A stretch of 64,000 nt of DNA from an uncultured Nostocoides sp. (GTDB taxonomy: Bacteria; Actinomycetota; Actinomycetes; Actinomycetales; Dermatophilaceae): contig CALMQX010000035.1 in the NCBI GenBank assembly GCA_937873315.1, positions 62,001-126,000 of the forward strand. Reading direction: 5' to 3'. Shown piece by piece: positions 54,131 through 63,182 of this stretch. The notes beneath the pieces are model-generated. The model was not told where the DNA came from. It was given only the letters and a program-made list of their open reading frames with translations, and did no database searches. Each line of letters opens with the position of its first letter. Position 1 is the first letter of the stretch. Both the position numbers and the translations under genes were made by a program.

Positions 54131-54754
54131 TTGGCCCATCACGTAGATGTCGTCGGCACCGGCGCCGCCAGCGCCACCCCGGATGTCGTGGTCCTCGAGA
54201 CCCGCTTCTCCTGCGACGGGCGGGATGTCGCTTCGGCGTTATCGGCCTGCACCGACGCGGTCACCGCGGCCATCGCTGCCGCGGTCGAGCACCAGGTCGG
54301 CGACCATGACCGAGCCAGCACCGGGATCGGCGTGAACCAGCGCTGGGATAACACCGGCGCAAAGATCGCCGGCTACACGGCATTCCACACGCTGCGCTTC
54401 GCGGTGCGCGATCAGAGCAAGGTCGGGCCCCTGATCGCGGCGCTGGCCAAGGTCACCGGCAACGCCTTCGGCCTGGACAATGTCTCGCTTCGCGTCTCCG
54501 ACCCCGCGCCCCTGGCCAAGCAGGCCCGAGAGGCCGCCATGGCAGATGCCCGGGCCAAGGCCGGTGAGTATGCCGCTCATGCCGGACGCGCCCTGGGTCA
54601 GGTTGTGCGGGTGAGCGAGGAGGGCGGCGCCTTCCCCATGCCCAAGGTCCTCGGGGGCGCGCGGGCCATGGCGATGGCTGAGAGTGCCATGCCGGTGGAG
54701 GCTGGCGAGTCCACCATCACCAGTTCGGTCCGCGTCCGATTCGCCCTGGACTGA
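54131..54754 (+). CDS. SIMPL domain protein (DUF541)
   Basis: About 207 residues. TTG 54131 is chosen because AGGAG at 54119-54123 is 7 nt upstream and the homology begins VDVVGTGAASATPD. It carries the SIMPL pattern ASTGIGVNQRWDNTG, GYTAFHTLRFAVRD and AREAAMADARAKAGEYAAHAG. Most relatives are secreted; this one has no signal peptide, so it is probably cytosolic. Confidence 0.85.
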   Translation: MAHHVDVVGTGAASATPDVVVLETRFSCDGRDVASALSACTDAVTAAIAAAVEHQVGDHDRASTGIGVNQRWDNTGAKIAGYTAFHTLRFAVRDQSKVGPLIAALAKVTGNAFGLDNVSLRVSDPAPLAKQAREAAMADARAKAGEYAAHAGRALGQVVRVSEEGGAFPMPKVLGGARAMAMAESAMPVEAGESTITSSVRVRFALD

Positions 54755-54766
54755 GGAGGAGAGATC

Positions 54767-55381
54767 ATGTCGTGGATCGACGCCCTTGGCTGGTTCGGCT
54801 CAGCACTCTTGGTCTTCTCGCTGCTTCAGGCCCGAATGCTCCGACTCCGGGTGCTCAATACGATCGCCTGCCTCATCCTCATCGTGTTCAACGCGGTGCT
54901 TGCCGTCTGGCCGATGGTGGCGATGAACGCCGTGCTCGCGATCATCAACGTCTGGTTCATCGTCAAGATGCTCCGTGAGTCCGATGACACCGGCGCGTAC
55001 ACCGTGCTCCAGGTCCCCGATGATGACGTCTACTTGCGGCATTTCCTGCAGGTGCACGCCACCGATATCGCGACCTTCTTCCCCAGGTATGCCGCCGGCG
55101 CCGACCCTCAGCGATCGGCCCTGCTCGTCCAGCACGGCGACGAGACGGCTGGGGTGGTAATAGTCCGCGATACGGGCGATGGCACTGCCTACGTCGAGTT
55201 GGATTACGTCACCCCTCGCTTCCGGGATTTGGCGCCCGGCAAGTATGTGTTCCGCACCTCGAATATCCTCCGCGACAAGGGCTTTCGTCGGGTCCTCACG
55301 CCGCCAGGAATGGTCAAGCCGTACTACGAAGGATTGGGTTTCACGCCCGTTGGCGACCAGTGGGAGCTTTCGCTGTCGTGA
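54767..55381 (+). CDS. YgjV-like membrane domain fused to a GNAT-like domain
   Basis: 204 residues. Residues 1-70 contain three hydrophobic helices (LGWFGSALLVFSLLQ, LNTIACLILIVFNAVLAV, VLAIINVWFIVKML), like the YgjV inner-membrane family. Residues 80-200 resemble a GNAT-type fold (LRHFLQVHATDIATFFP, VVIVRDTGDGTAYVELDYVTPRFRDL, ILRDKGFRRVLTPPG, YYEGLGFTPV). GGAGGAGAG upstream gives the start. Substrate unknown. Confidence 0.72.
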   Translation: MSWIDALGWFGSALLVFSLLQARMLRLRVLNTIACLILIVFNAVLAVWPMVAMNAVLAIINVWFIVKMLRESDDTGAYTVLQVPDDDVYLRHFLQVHATDIATFFPRYAAGADPQRSALLVQHGDETAGVVIVRDTGDGTAYVELDYVTPRFRDLAPGKYVFRTSNILRDKGFRRVLTPPGMVKPYYEGLGFTPVGDQWELSLS

Positions 55382-55455
55382 GACGACGAAGGTCGTCTGT
55401 CCTGCCCGGGGCTAGGCTGAATTGACCCACTCAGTCCCACAGAAGAGGCCCACGC

Positions 55456-58143
55456 ATGTCCCCCCTGGTCCACGACTTCAGCACCGGCTCCATGGATCAG
55501 AAGGACTTGCTCGGCGGCAAGGGTGCCAACCTCGCTGAGATGACCCGATTGGGCATCCCCGTGCCCCCGGGATTCACCATCACTACCGAAGCATGCCGCG
55601 CGTACCTCGCCAGCGGCGAGATGCCCGCTGGACTGGACGAGGAGATCACCGCGCACCTTGCGTCGCTCGAGTCCGCGGCCGGCAAGAAACTGGGTGACCG
55701 CGAGAACCCGCTCCTGGTCTCGGTGCGCAGCGGTGCCAAGTTCTCGATGCCCGGGATGATGGAGACCGTCCTCAACATCGGCCTCAATGACGCCTCCGTG
55801 CACGGCCTCGCCGAGCGGACCGGCAACGCCCGCTTCGCATGGGACTCGTACCGGCGGCTGATCCAGATGTACGGCAAGACCGTGCTGGACCTGGACAGCG
55901 AGCATTTCGAAGAGGCCATGGACGCGATCAAGAAGGCCAAGGGGGTCAGCGGTGACCTTGACCTCGACGCGGCCGACTTGGAGCAATTGGTCGGCGCCTA
56001 CCAGGCAATCATCGAGGCCGACACGGGCGCGCCTTTCCCGCAGGACCCGCACGAGCAACTCCTCGGCGCGGTCGTCGCAGTCTTTACCTCCTGGAACTCC
56101 GATCGCGCAGTGCTCTACCGCCGCCGCGAACGCATCCCCGCGGACCTGGGCACGGCCGTCAATGTGCAGATGATGGCCTTCGGCAACACCGGCTTGACCA
56201 GCGGATCAGGGGTGGCCTTCACCCGCAACCCGTCTACCGGCGAGACGGGCATCTATGGCGACTACCTGCAGAACGCGCAGGGCGAGGATGTCGTGGCCGG
56301 CATTCGCAACACTCTGTCCTTGGCGGATCTCGAGCAGATCGACAAGACGAGCTTCGATCAGCTCGTGGACATCATGGCGCGACTTGAGGCGCACTACAGC
56401 GACATGTGTGACATCGAGTTCACCGTCGAAAATGGGCAGCTCTACATGCTGCAAACCCGCGTCGGGAAGCGCACTGCTGAGGCGGCATTCCGGATCGCGG
56501 TGGATCTGCTCGACGAGGGCGTGATCTCCGAGGACGAAGCGCTCGCGCGCGTCACCGGCGACCAACTCGCCCAGTTGATGTTCCCGCACTTCGACCACAG
56601 TGGGGCCCGGACCCCGATGGCTGTCGGGATGAGCGCCTCCCCCGGCGCCGCCGTCGGCCAGGCCGTCTTCGACTCCGCCACCGCGGTTGCGCTGGCAGAG
56701 GAGGGCACCCCGGTCATCCTCGTGCGCCGCGAGACCAACCCCGATGACTTGCATGGCATGGTCGCGGCGGCCGGCATCTTGACCTCCCGCGGCGGCAAGA
56801 CCTCACACGCGGCCGTGGTCGCTCGAGGCATGGGTCGCACCTGCGTCTGTGGCGCGGAGTCGATCGATGTCGACACCAAGGCCAAGCAGTTCGTCGCCCC
56901 CGATGGCACCATCGTGCGGGAGGGCGACACCATCTCCATCGACGGCTCGTCGGGCGAAATCTTCGCGGGCGAGGTGGCCGTGACCGCTTCCCCCGTCGTC
57001 CAGTACTTCGAGGGCACCATGAGCGTCGAGCAGGGTGGCCCCTTGGTCGCGGCCGTGGACCGCCTCATGCGCGTCGCCGACGCCCGTCGCCGACTCCAGG
57101 TTCGCGCGAATGCCGACAACGCCGAGGACGCGTCGCGCGCAAGGCGGTTCGGCGCGCAGGGCATCGGTCTCTGCCGAACCGAGCACATGTTCCTTGGTGA
57201 GCGCCGCGAGCTGGTGGAGCGCCTCATCCTCGCCGAGACCCAGGAGCAGCGCGACGAGGTCTTCGCTGAGTTGCTCCCGCTCCAGCGGGCCGACTTCGTG
57301 GAGATCTTCGAGGCCATGGAGAGCCTGCCCGTGACCATTCGCCTGCTGGACCCGCCGCTGCACGAGTTCCTGCCGGATCTCACCGAGCTCTCGGTCAAGG
57401 TCGCGTTGGCCGAAGCCCGTGGCCAGGCGGTGGACAAGGATGAGCGTCTGCTCGTTGCCGTTCACCGGTTGCACGAGCAAAACCCCATGCTCGGCCTACG
57501 TGGTGTCCGCCTGGGCATCGCCATCCCGGGGCTCTTCGAAATGCAATCTCAGGCCATCTTGGAGGCGGCCGCGATCGTGACCGAGGGTGGCCACTCGGCT
57601 CGCCCGGAGATCATGGTCCCGCTGGTGGGCTCGGTGGAGGAGTTGCGCAATATCCGCCAGGAGATTGACGCCGCCGCTCACGAGGCCCGCGTCAAGCACT
57701 CGGTACACCTGGACCACCTCGTCGGCACGATGATCGAGCTGCCGCGGGCGGCCCTGACCGCCGGGGAGATCGCCGAGGCCGCGGACTTCTTCTCCTTTGG
57801 CACCAATGACCTCACTCAGACCACGTGGGGCTTCTCTCGTGACGACGTGGAGTCGAGCTTCTTCTCGCGCTACATGGAGGCCGGCATCCTGGGTGTGTCC
57901 CCCTTCGAGACCATCGACCGGGTTGGTGTCGGGCGGTTGGTGCGGATCGGCACCGACGAGGGCCGGCGCACCAAGCCGGGTCTGAAGGTCGGCGTCTGCG
58001 GCGAGCATGGCGGTGACCCCGATTCGGTGCACTTCTTTGAGGAGCGGGGACTGGACTACGTCTCGTGTTCGCCCTTCCGCGTGCCGGTGGCTCGGCTGGA
58101 GGCGGGGCGGGCCGTCGTGGCGGCCAGCAGCGATACTCGCTGA
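55456..58143 (+). CDS. ppdK: Pyruvate, phosphate dikinase
   Basis: An 895-residue enzyme interconverting PEP and pyruvate with ATP and phosphate, at the PEP-pyruvate node. N-terminal ATP-grasp LLGGKGANLAEMTRLGIPVPPGF; catalytic His451 in RGGKTSHAAVVARGMG; C-terminal PEP/pyruvate barrel with RTEHMF, FGTNDLTQ and GVCGEHGGDPDS. Full length for the family. GAAGAGG precedes the ATG. The supply of PEP could also feed the NeuB step, but no regulatory link is visible. Confidence 0.96.
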   Translation: MSPLVHDFSTGSMDQKDLLGGKGANLAEMTRLGIPVPPGFTITTEACRAYLASGEMPAGLDEEITAHLASLESAAGKKLGDRENPLLVSVRSGAKFSMPGMMETVLNIGLNDASVHGLAERTGNARFAWDSYRRLIQMYGKTVLDLDSEHFEEAMDAIKKAKGVSGDLDLDAADLEQLVGAYQAIIEADTGAPFPQDPHEQLLGAVVAVFTSWNSDRAVLYRRRERIPADLGTAVNVQMMAFGNTGLTSGSGVAFTRNPSTGETGIYGDYLQNAQGEDVVAGIRNTLSLADLEQIDKTSFDQLVDIMARLEAHYSDMCDIEFTVENGQLYMLQTRVGKRTAEAAFRIAVDLLDEGVISEDEALARVTGDQLAQLMFPHFDHSGARTPMAVGMSASPGAAVGQAVFDSATAVALAEEGTPVILVRRETNPDDLHGMVAAAGILTSRGGKTSHAAVVARGMGRTCVCGAESIDVDTKAKQFVAPDGTIVREGDTISIDGSSGEIFAGEVAVTASPVVQYFEGTMSVEQGGPLVAAVDRLMRVADARRRLQVRANADNAEDASRARRFGAQGIGLCRTEHMFLGERRELVERLILAETQEQRDEVFAELLPLQRADFVEIFEAMESLPVTIRLLDPPLHEFLPDLTELSVKVALAEARGQAVDKDERLLVAVHRLHEQNPMLGLRGVRLGIAIPGLFEMQSQAILEAAAIVTEGGHSARPEIMVPLVGSVEELRNIRQEIDAAAHEARVKHSVHLDHLVGTMIELPRAALTAGEIAEAADFFSFGTNDLTQTTWGFSRDDVESSFFSRYMEAGILGVSPFETIDRVGVGRLVRIGTDEGRRTKPGLKVGVCGEHGGDPDSVHFFEERGLDYVSCSPFRVPVARLEAGRAVVAASSDTR

Positions 58144-58148
58144 GGGCG

Positions 58149-59063
58149 TCAGGCGGTCTTCGCCGGGGCCCGCTTCAGAGTGATCTGCACTCGATGGGCG
58201 GTGATCACTGCGACCACCCAGCCCAGGCCCAGCAGCCAGCCTGCGACGACATCGGTGAGCCAGTGATGCCCGAGGAAGACTCGTGACAGCCCCATCGCGA
58301 TGACGAAGGTCGCCGCGAGAGTCACGGTGATCACGCGTGCCCACCGCGAACTCCATCGCAGGAGCAGCAGGTAGGTCGCCATACCGATGATCACGGTCGC
58401 GTTCAGGGTGTGGCCGCTGGGGAAGGATGCCGAGCTCTCATAGGGCGGTACGGCCAGCGATCGCGGTGGGCGCGCCCGGCCGATGAGGTCCTTACCCACG
58501 ATGGTCAGGCCGATCGAGCCCAGGGCGGCGACGCCCATGAGGATCACCGGAGTCCACTTCCGCCAACTGAGCGCCAGGGCGAGCGTGACCACCAGGGCAA
58601 GGATCGGCATACCCACCTTGCCGCCGATATCGGTGAAATCGGTGACCCGAGCATCCAGCGTCGGCGAACGATGGGCTACCGCTGCGTCGAGGGCCGGTTG
58701 ATCGAAGGCGGCCACCCCATCGCGCTGGACGACGGCTTCGTACACCTCTCCAGCCGCGGCATTCAGAGCGAGCACCAGGAGCCCTCCCAGGAGCACGGTC
58801 ACCACCAGAGCGGCATTGGCCACGGACCACCGCCCCCAGTGCTGCACTCTGGCCGGGGCGTGCTCGACCAGATTCACGATGGTGTCCCGCACCCACCTAC
58901 CCGGACGGGTGTGCCATTGGGCAAGGTCGCGGTTGCCGATCCGCTCGTCCTCGGGGACCTCCGCAACGGGAAGTTCCGGGAGATCCCGCGGATCCCAGCC
59001 AACCGGCAGCCCGTCGTCCGCGGGGGCGGCGTCCTGCGACGCTGGGTGAGAGGGCGGCACCAT
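58149..59063 (-). CDS. PAP2-family phosphatase (membrane)
   Basis: 304 residues with an N-terminal cytosolic part and about six membrane helices. The phosphatase signature is split as KDLIGRARPP, SFPSGHTLNA and SRVFLGHHWLTDVVAGW, with the catalytic histidines. The substrates are lipid phosphates such as undecaprenyl pyrophosphate, so it may recycle the carrier used by the glycan genes; that is inferred. Confidence 0.92.
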   Translation of the reverse strand: MVPPSHPASQDAAPADDGLPVGWDPRDLPELPVAEVPEDERIGNRDLAQWHTRPGRWVRDTIVNLVEHAPARVQHWGRWSVANAALVVTVLLGGLLVLALNAAAGEVYEAVVQRDGVAAFDQPALDAAVAHRSPTLDARVTDFTDIGGKVGMPILALVVTLALALSWRKWTPVILMGVAALGSIGLTIVGKDLIGRARPPRSLAVPPYESSASFPSGHTLNATVIIGMATYLLLLRWSSRWARVITVTLAATFVIAMGLSRVFLGHHWLTDVVAGWLLGLGWVVAVITAHRVQITLKRAPAKTA

Positions 59064-59070
59064 GGCTGAA

Positions 59071-59099
59071 TTGAATCAAACTCTGGTCTCGATCAGACT
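59071..59099 (+). promoter_or_regulatory. Promoter of the DUF4442 gene (-35 TTGAAT, -10 CAGACT)
   Basis: TTGAAT at 59071-59076, a 17-nt spacer, CAGACT at 59094-59099, then 6 nt to ATG 59106. Spacing is ideal for a leaderless transcript. Confidence 0.55.
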
Positions 59100-59105
59100 G
59101 CCGCC

Positions 59106-59606
59106 ATGCATCGTGCGCTCGCTAGCCTCCGGGGTCGCGTCCCCAGTTGGGACTCGATCAGCCAAGACCCCGCCCGCCTGAGGAGGGTCATCAATCTCTG
59201 GCCCCCGCATGCGGCTGCCGGGATCAGGGTCACGATGATCGCGGCAGACTGGAGCAGGGTCGAGAGCGAACTCCGGCTGCGGCCTTGGACTGCCAACTAT
59301 GTGGGCACCCAGTTCGGCGGATCGCTCTTCTCGATGACTGATCCGTGGTGGATGATCATGCTGCTCAATCGCCTGGGCAAGGGCTACATCGTGTGGGACA
59401 AGGCCGCGGAAATCGACTTCGTCGCGCCTGGCCGAGGGACCGTGCGGGCGGTCTTCTCGCTGCCGGACAGCGTGGTCGAAGAGGTCCGGGAACAGGCGTC
59501 CGATGGCAAACCGGTGCTTCGCTGGTTCGAGGTGAGCGTCCTGGACGCGGATGGCACGCTCGTGAGTCGGGTACGCAAGCAGGTGTACATCCGCCGCAAG
59601 CCGTGA
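59106..59606 (+). CDS. DUF4442 hotdog-fold thioesterase-like protein
   Basis: 166 residues. The hotdog core is MIAADWSRVESELRLRPWTANYVGTQFGGSLFSMTDPWWMIMLLNRLG, then VWDKAAEIDFVAPGRGTVRAVF and a last strand VRKQVYIRRK. DUF4442 proteins are related to PaaI/YiiD thioesterases; the acyl-CoA specificity is unknown. The stop lies 1 nt before the tmRNA-flanking repeat. Confidence 0.85.
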   Translation: MHRALASLRGRVPSWDSISQDPARLRRVINLWPPHAAAGIRVTMIAADWSRVESELRLRPWTANYVGTQFGGSLFSMTDPWWMIMLLNRLGKGYIVWDKAAEIDFVAPGRGTVRAVFSLPDSVVEEVREQASDGKPVLRWFEVSVLDADGTLVSRVRKQVYIRRKP

Positions 59607-59607
59607 C

Positions 59608-59627
59608 CTGATCAGCGTGGGAGTGCC
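59608..59627 (+). repeat. Inverted repeat arm, 3' side of tmRNA
   Basis: A 20-bp sequence, CTGATCAGCGTGGGAGTGCC, matching the reverse complement of 60008-60027 at 19 of 20 positions. In the tmRNA precursor this is the trailer strand of a predicted stem, 5 nt beyond the encoded CCA. Confidence 0.85.
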
Positions 59628-59632
59628 GCATG

Positions 59633-59999
59633 TGGTGGAGGTGGCGGGAATCGAACCCGCGTCCACTGACGGGAAACCAGGACTTCTCCGGGTGCAGTGC
59701 GCTAAGGAGTTCCTCGGCCCCAGGGCTCGCGCGCACACGTCCCCTGACAGGCCCAGTCGAGGAAGAGTCCCGCGCATCGTCCCGACACCGATACGCAGCA
59801 AGATCTCTAGATGACGCTGGTGACTATGCCGAGATCACGCATAGGCCAACGGACTTCGGGCTCGCTCAGGCGGCGAGGGCGAAGTCGGTGCGCTTGGAAT
59901 TGGCACCTATTGGTGTGCACAGGACATTTACGAGTTGACTGTGCATTCTCGACCCGCTTCTCCTGGCCAGCCGACCAATGTCGAAACCGATCACCCCCA
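59633..59999 (-). ncRNA. ssrA: tmRNA (transfer-messenger RNA)
   Basis: 367 nt on the minus strand. The 5' end GGGGGTGATCGGTTTCGAC pairs GGGGGTG with CACCTCC at the 3' end, which finishes GGGTTCGATTCCCGCC and an encoded ACCA. The tag reading frame runs from the GCC resume codon (59904) to TGA (59866): ANSKRTDFALAA. It rescues stalled ribosomes with SmpB. The internal pseudoknot region was not folded here. Confidence 0.96.
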
Positions 60000-60007
60000 T
60001 GAGGGGG

Positions 60008-60027
60008 GCACTCCCACGCTGTTCAGT
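60008..60027 (-). repeat. Inverted repeat arm, 5' side of tmRNA
   Basis: Partner of 59608-59627. It lies 8 nt upstream of the mature tmRNA 5' end, separated by CCCCTCAT, whose C-run could also pair with the GGGGG of the mature end. Confidence 0.85.
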
Positions 60028-60176
60028 TGACTCGGGCGACGCCTACGCCGCCCGAAGCTCCAGTATGCCCTTGGTTGACGGCGCGCTTCCACCCACCCCA
60101 CACCGGCGCCTTCACCGTCCGCTACGCTCCCGCCTGGGGGGTGACTCGATGCCCCCAGATCACCGAAGAGGGAGCC

Positions 60177-60740
60177 ATGTCGACCACGCCCGAAAACACC
60201 CCCGAGTCCGTGCTGCCTGAGGGCACCCCCGAGGCAGTCCTGCCGGAGGCTTCCCCCGAGGCCGTCCTGCCGCAGGCCACCCCCGAGGCAATCCTGCCGG
60301 ACAGCGTCCCCGACGCCTCGCTGCCCACCGAGATTCCGCCGCCTCCGGCAGCGGCCGCGCCCGCGGACATCCCCCCGCCGCCCGGCCGTGGGCCGGCGAA
60401 GGCCCCCAGCAAGGTGCTGCAGATCGCCAAGGCCGTGATCGTGCCGCTGCTCATCGTGGCTGCCTTCTTCATCTGGCGCGGCCAGGGCGTTGGTGCGGCG
60501 GATGTGGGCGACTGCGTCAACATCAAGCTCGGCAGCGGCAACGCGGTTGAGAGCGTGGACACGGTCAAGTGCGATGACGCCAACGCCGGTTACAAGGTCG
60601 TCGGCAAGGTCACGAATATCAGCAAGTCGGATTTCGACGGCGACACCACGGGGACAACCTGCAAGGACTACCCCAGCGCCACCTCATGGCTATGGGAGGG
60701 CAGCGACAACGGCTACGCCCTCTGCCTCATCAACAACTGA
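60177..60740 (+). CDS. LppU-like membrane protein with a Pro/Glu repeat N-terminus
   Basis: About 187 residues from ATG 60177, with GAGGGAG upstream. The N-terminus is a run of VLPEATPEA-type repeats and a proline-rich linker. One membrane helix (AKAVIVPLLIVAAFFIW) is followed by an outer domain with VGDCVNIKLGSGNAVESVDTVKCDDANAGYKVVG and paired cysteines, as in LppU/SCO3897-type proteins. Function unknown. The longer upstream frame has no start supported by a ribosome site. Confidence 0.78.
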   Translation: MSTTPENTPESVLPEGTPEAVLPEASPEAVLPQATPEAILPDSVPDASLPTEIPPPPAAAAPADIPPPPGRGPAKAPSKVLQIAKAVIVPLLIVAAFFIWRGQGVGAADVGDCVNIKLGSGNAVESVDTVKCDDANAGYKVVGKVTNISKSDFDGDTTGTTCKDYPSATSWLWEGSDNGYALCLINN

Positions 60741-60758
60741 TCGCCGCAGACCCAACTT

Positions 60759-63182
60759 TCAGCGCGGTGCGCGTCGACTGACGCGCACCGCGCTGTGCTC
60801 TCCGGCGACGTCCACGGCATACCCGTCGAGTTCGGTCACCGAGAGTTCGACCGCAGAGCCATCGGCATTCCACAGGTAGGCCAGCCCGACGGCCGCTCCC
60901 AGGGTGGCGCTATGGGCGGCGGAAGTCACCTGGCCCACAGGCTCGCCATCGCGCACCATCAATTCACCGCCCCACAGGGTGACCGACGGGTCTGTAGCCA
61001 CGAAGGACACCAGCCGTCGGGCCGGACCGGCTGCGCGGGCCGCCTCCAGCGCTGCCCGCCCGCAAAAGTCGATCGACGTCGAGAGTTTGCAGGCAAACAT
61101 CAAACCCGCCTCCAGCGGAGTGCGGTCGGGCCCGAGTTCGGCACCCCAAGCCCGATATCCCTGGTCAAGACGCAGCGCGTTGATCGCGTAGTAGCCCGCG
61201 AGCGCAAGGCCATGGCTCTTCCCCGCGGCCACCAGTCGATCCCACACCCCAGCCGCGAACTCGGTGGGGACGTAGAGCTCCCAGCCGTGCTCACCGACAT
61301 AGGTCATCCGGGTGGCCCGGACCTGCGCCGGCCCGACATCAATGATTCGCGAAGCACCGAAGCCAAAGCCCTCGTCCGTCAGATCAGCGCTGGTCAAAGC
61401 ACCGAGCACCGCCCTGGCCCGGGGCCCCATGAGGCCGAAGACGGCATAGGTTGTGGTGACATCGGTGATCTCGACTGACCAGCCGGCTCGCCGTTGACGC
61501 CGCAGCCAGTCGGCATCGCGCACCGGTGAACCCGCCGAGGTGACCAGCAGCCACGCGTCCTGCGCAGTCCGGGTCACGGTGACATCGGCCTCATAGCCGG
61601 CCCGCTCGTTGAGCATCCCGGTGTACGTGGCGACCCCCACCGGGGTATCAACATCGGCGGTGCAACACCATTGCAGGAGGTCGAGCGCGTTTCGCCCCTG
61701 GACCGTCAACTTCCCGAAGGAGGACTGGTCAAAGAGCCCCACCGCACTGCGGGTCGCGATCTGCTCGGTATTGACGGCGTCCTGCCAACTCGGTCGACCC
61801 CAGTCGTATGCCGCGGGCTCGCCGAAATAGTTGGGCCGCTCCCAGCCCATCTTGGACCCGAACCACGCGCCTGCGGCCGCAACCCGGTCGTGCACCGGCG
61901 AGCACCGGAAGGGCCGGGCACTCTCGAGCTCGCGGTTAGGCCACGGGATGGCGTAGTGCAGGCCGAGCACCTCGCTGACGCGCTCCCGCAGCCACGGCGT
62001 GCTCGCGTGGAAAGGCGCGAATCGTCTGATGTCGACGGCGGCCAGATCGGACTGCGGCGCTCCCGTGTGGATCCACTCGGCCAGGGCCTTGCCAGCACCG
62101 CCGGCAGAGGCGATCCCCACGGAGTTGAAGCCCGCGCCCACAAAGAACCCGGCGACCTCGGTAGCCTCCCCCATGATGAACTGGTTGTCCGGAGTGAACG
62201 ACTCTGGCCCGTTGTAGAACTTACGAATGCCGGTGTCTGCCAACGTAGGAATGCGGTGCAGCGCCGACTCCATGAGGATCGAGAAGTGCTCCCAGTCCTC
62301 CCCCAGCAGCTGGAACTCAAAGGGATACGGGATCTCCTCCGGAGACACCCAGGGCTTGGCCTCGGGCTCGAAGCCGCCGACGACGAGCCCGCCGACTTCC
62401 TCCTTGATGTAGGTCCAACCGTCGGGGTCACGCAGCACGGGCAGGTCACGCCGCACGCCCTCCATGGGTTCGGTGACCACGTAGAAGTGCTCGGCCGAGT
62501 GCAACGGCACACCCACACCGACCATCGCGCCCACAGCCTTGGCCCATTGGCCTGCGCAGTTGACGACAATCTCGGCCTCGATAGCCCCCTGATCCGTGAC
62601 CACTCCGGTGACGCGCTGCCCATCCGCTGCGCGCGCGGTGGTGATCCCGGTGACCCGCACCCGCTCGTGGATGCGCACGCCGAGTCGTCGGGCACCCTTG
62701 GCCAGCGACTGGGTGAGGTCCGCGGGGTTGACGGTCCCGTCGCCGGGCAGCCAGATGCCCCCCTGCAGATCGTCGACCCGCAGGATCGGGGCCCGATCGG
62801 CCACCTCCGCGGCGGTCAATAGTTCACAGGGCAGGTCGTAGGCCGCGGCATTGGCAGCGGTCCGGCGCAGGGCCGTCATCCGCTCGGGGGTGCGAGCCAC
62901 GATGACGCCGCCGACGGGCTTGTATCCGGTGGCGAGCCCGGTCTCGCCCTCGAGGCGTGCGTACAGGTCGGCGGAGTACTGCACCAGCCGCGTCCCCGAC
63001 TCACTCGCGCGCAGCGGCCCGACCAGCCCGGCAGCATGCCAGGTGGTGCCGCAGGACAGGGTTCCTTGCTCGATCAGGACCACATCGGTCTCACCCAGAT
63101 GGGCCAGGTGGTAGGCCGTGGACGTCCCGATGACCCCACCACCGATGATGACGATGCGGGCCCGAATGGGCAGTGCGCTCAC
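60759..63182 (-). CDS. FAD-dependent dimethylglycine/sarcosine dehydrogenase-like protein with GcvT domain
   Basis: About 807 residues from GTG 63182 (GTGA overlap with the upstream gene). FAD site VIIGGGVIG at 11-19, then SCGTTWHAAGL with His49, the residue that carries covalent flavin in DMGDH. The C-terminal half is a GcvT-type folate-binding domain (SSFGKLTVQG ... YVGEHGWELYVPTE ... LRLDQGYRAWGAELGPDRTPLEAGL). The family oxidatively demethylates N-methylglycines, with one-carbon transfer to tetrahydrofolate. The true substrate is not fixed by sequence. Confidence 0.9.
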   Translation of the reverse strand: MSALPIRARIVIIGGGVIGTSTAYHLAHLGETDVVLIEQGTLSCGTTWHAAGLVGPLRASESGTRLVQYSADLYARLEGETGLATGYKPVGGVIVARTPERMTALRRTAANAAAYDLPCELLTAAEVADRAPILRVDDLQGGIWLPGDGTVNPADLTQSLAKGARRLGVRIHERVRVTGITTARAADGQRVTGVVTDQGAIEAEIVVNCAGQWAKAVGAMVGVGVPLHSAEHFYVVTEPMEGVRRDLPVLRDPDGWTYIKEEVGGLVVGGFEPEAKPWVSPEEIPYPFEFQLLGEDWEHFSILMESALHRIPTLADTGIRKFYNGPESFTPDNQFIMGEATEVAGFFVGAGFNSVGIASAGGAGKALAEWIHTGAPQSDLAAVDIRRFAPFHASTPWLRERVSEVLGLHYAIPWPNRELESARPFRCSPVHDRVAAAGAWFGSKMGWERPNYFGEPAAYDWGRPSWQDAVNTEQIATRSAVGLFDQSSFGKLTVQGRNALDLLQWCCTADVDTPVGVATYTGMLNERAGYEADVTVTRTAQDAWLLVTSAGSPVRDADWLRRQRRAGWSVEITDVTTTYAVFGLMGPRARAVLGALTSADLTDEGFGFGASRIIDVGPAQVRATRMTYVGEHGWELYVPTEFAAGVWDRLVAAGKSHGLALAGYYAINALRLDQGYRAWGAELGPDRTPLEAGLMFACKLSTSIDFCGRAALEAARAAGPARRLVSFVATDPSVTLWGGELMVRDGEPVGQVTSAAHSATLGAAVGLAYLWNADGSAVELSVTELDGYAVDVAGEHSAVRVSRRAPR
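60761..60794. terminator. 14-bp perfect hairpin at a convergent junction
   Basis: AGCGCGGTGCGCGT and ACGCGCACCGCGCT are perfect complements with a 6-nt loop. No T-run follows on either strand. It lies 20 bp after the LppU-like stop and overlaps the last codons of the minus-strand flavoprotein gene. It probably ends transcription of one or both genes. Confidence 0.6.

Noticed and set aside
52101-54146. 681-codon plus-strand open frame opposite the DEAD-box helicase and VanZ-like gene
   Set aside because: It is antisense to a clear helicase with all motifs. It stays open because of the GC-rich repeats; its product is a low-complexity Ala/Leu/Thr sequence with no domain.
59617-59938. Short plus-strand frames over the tmRNA gene
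   Set aside because: They lie on the complement of a well-defined tmRNA with paired ends and tag peptide.
60183-60330. CCCGAGGC-type repeats considered as a mobile or CRISPR repeat
   Set aside because: In-frame coding repeats giving VLPEATPEA units of the LppU-like protein.
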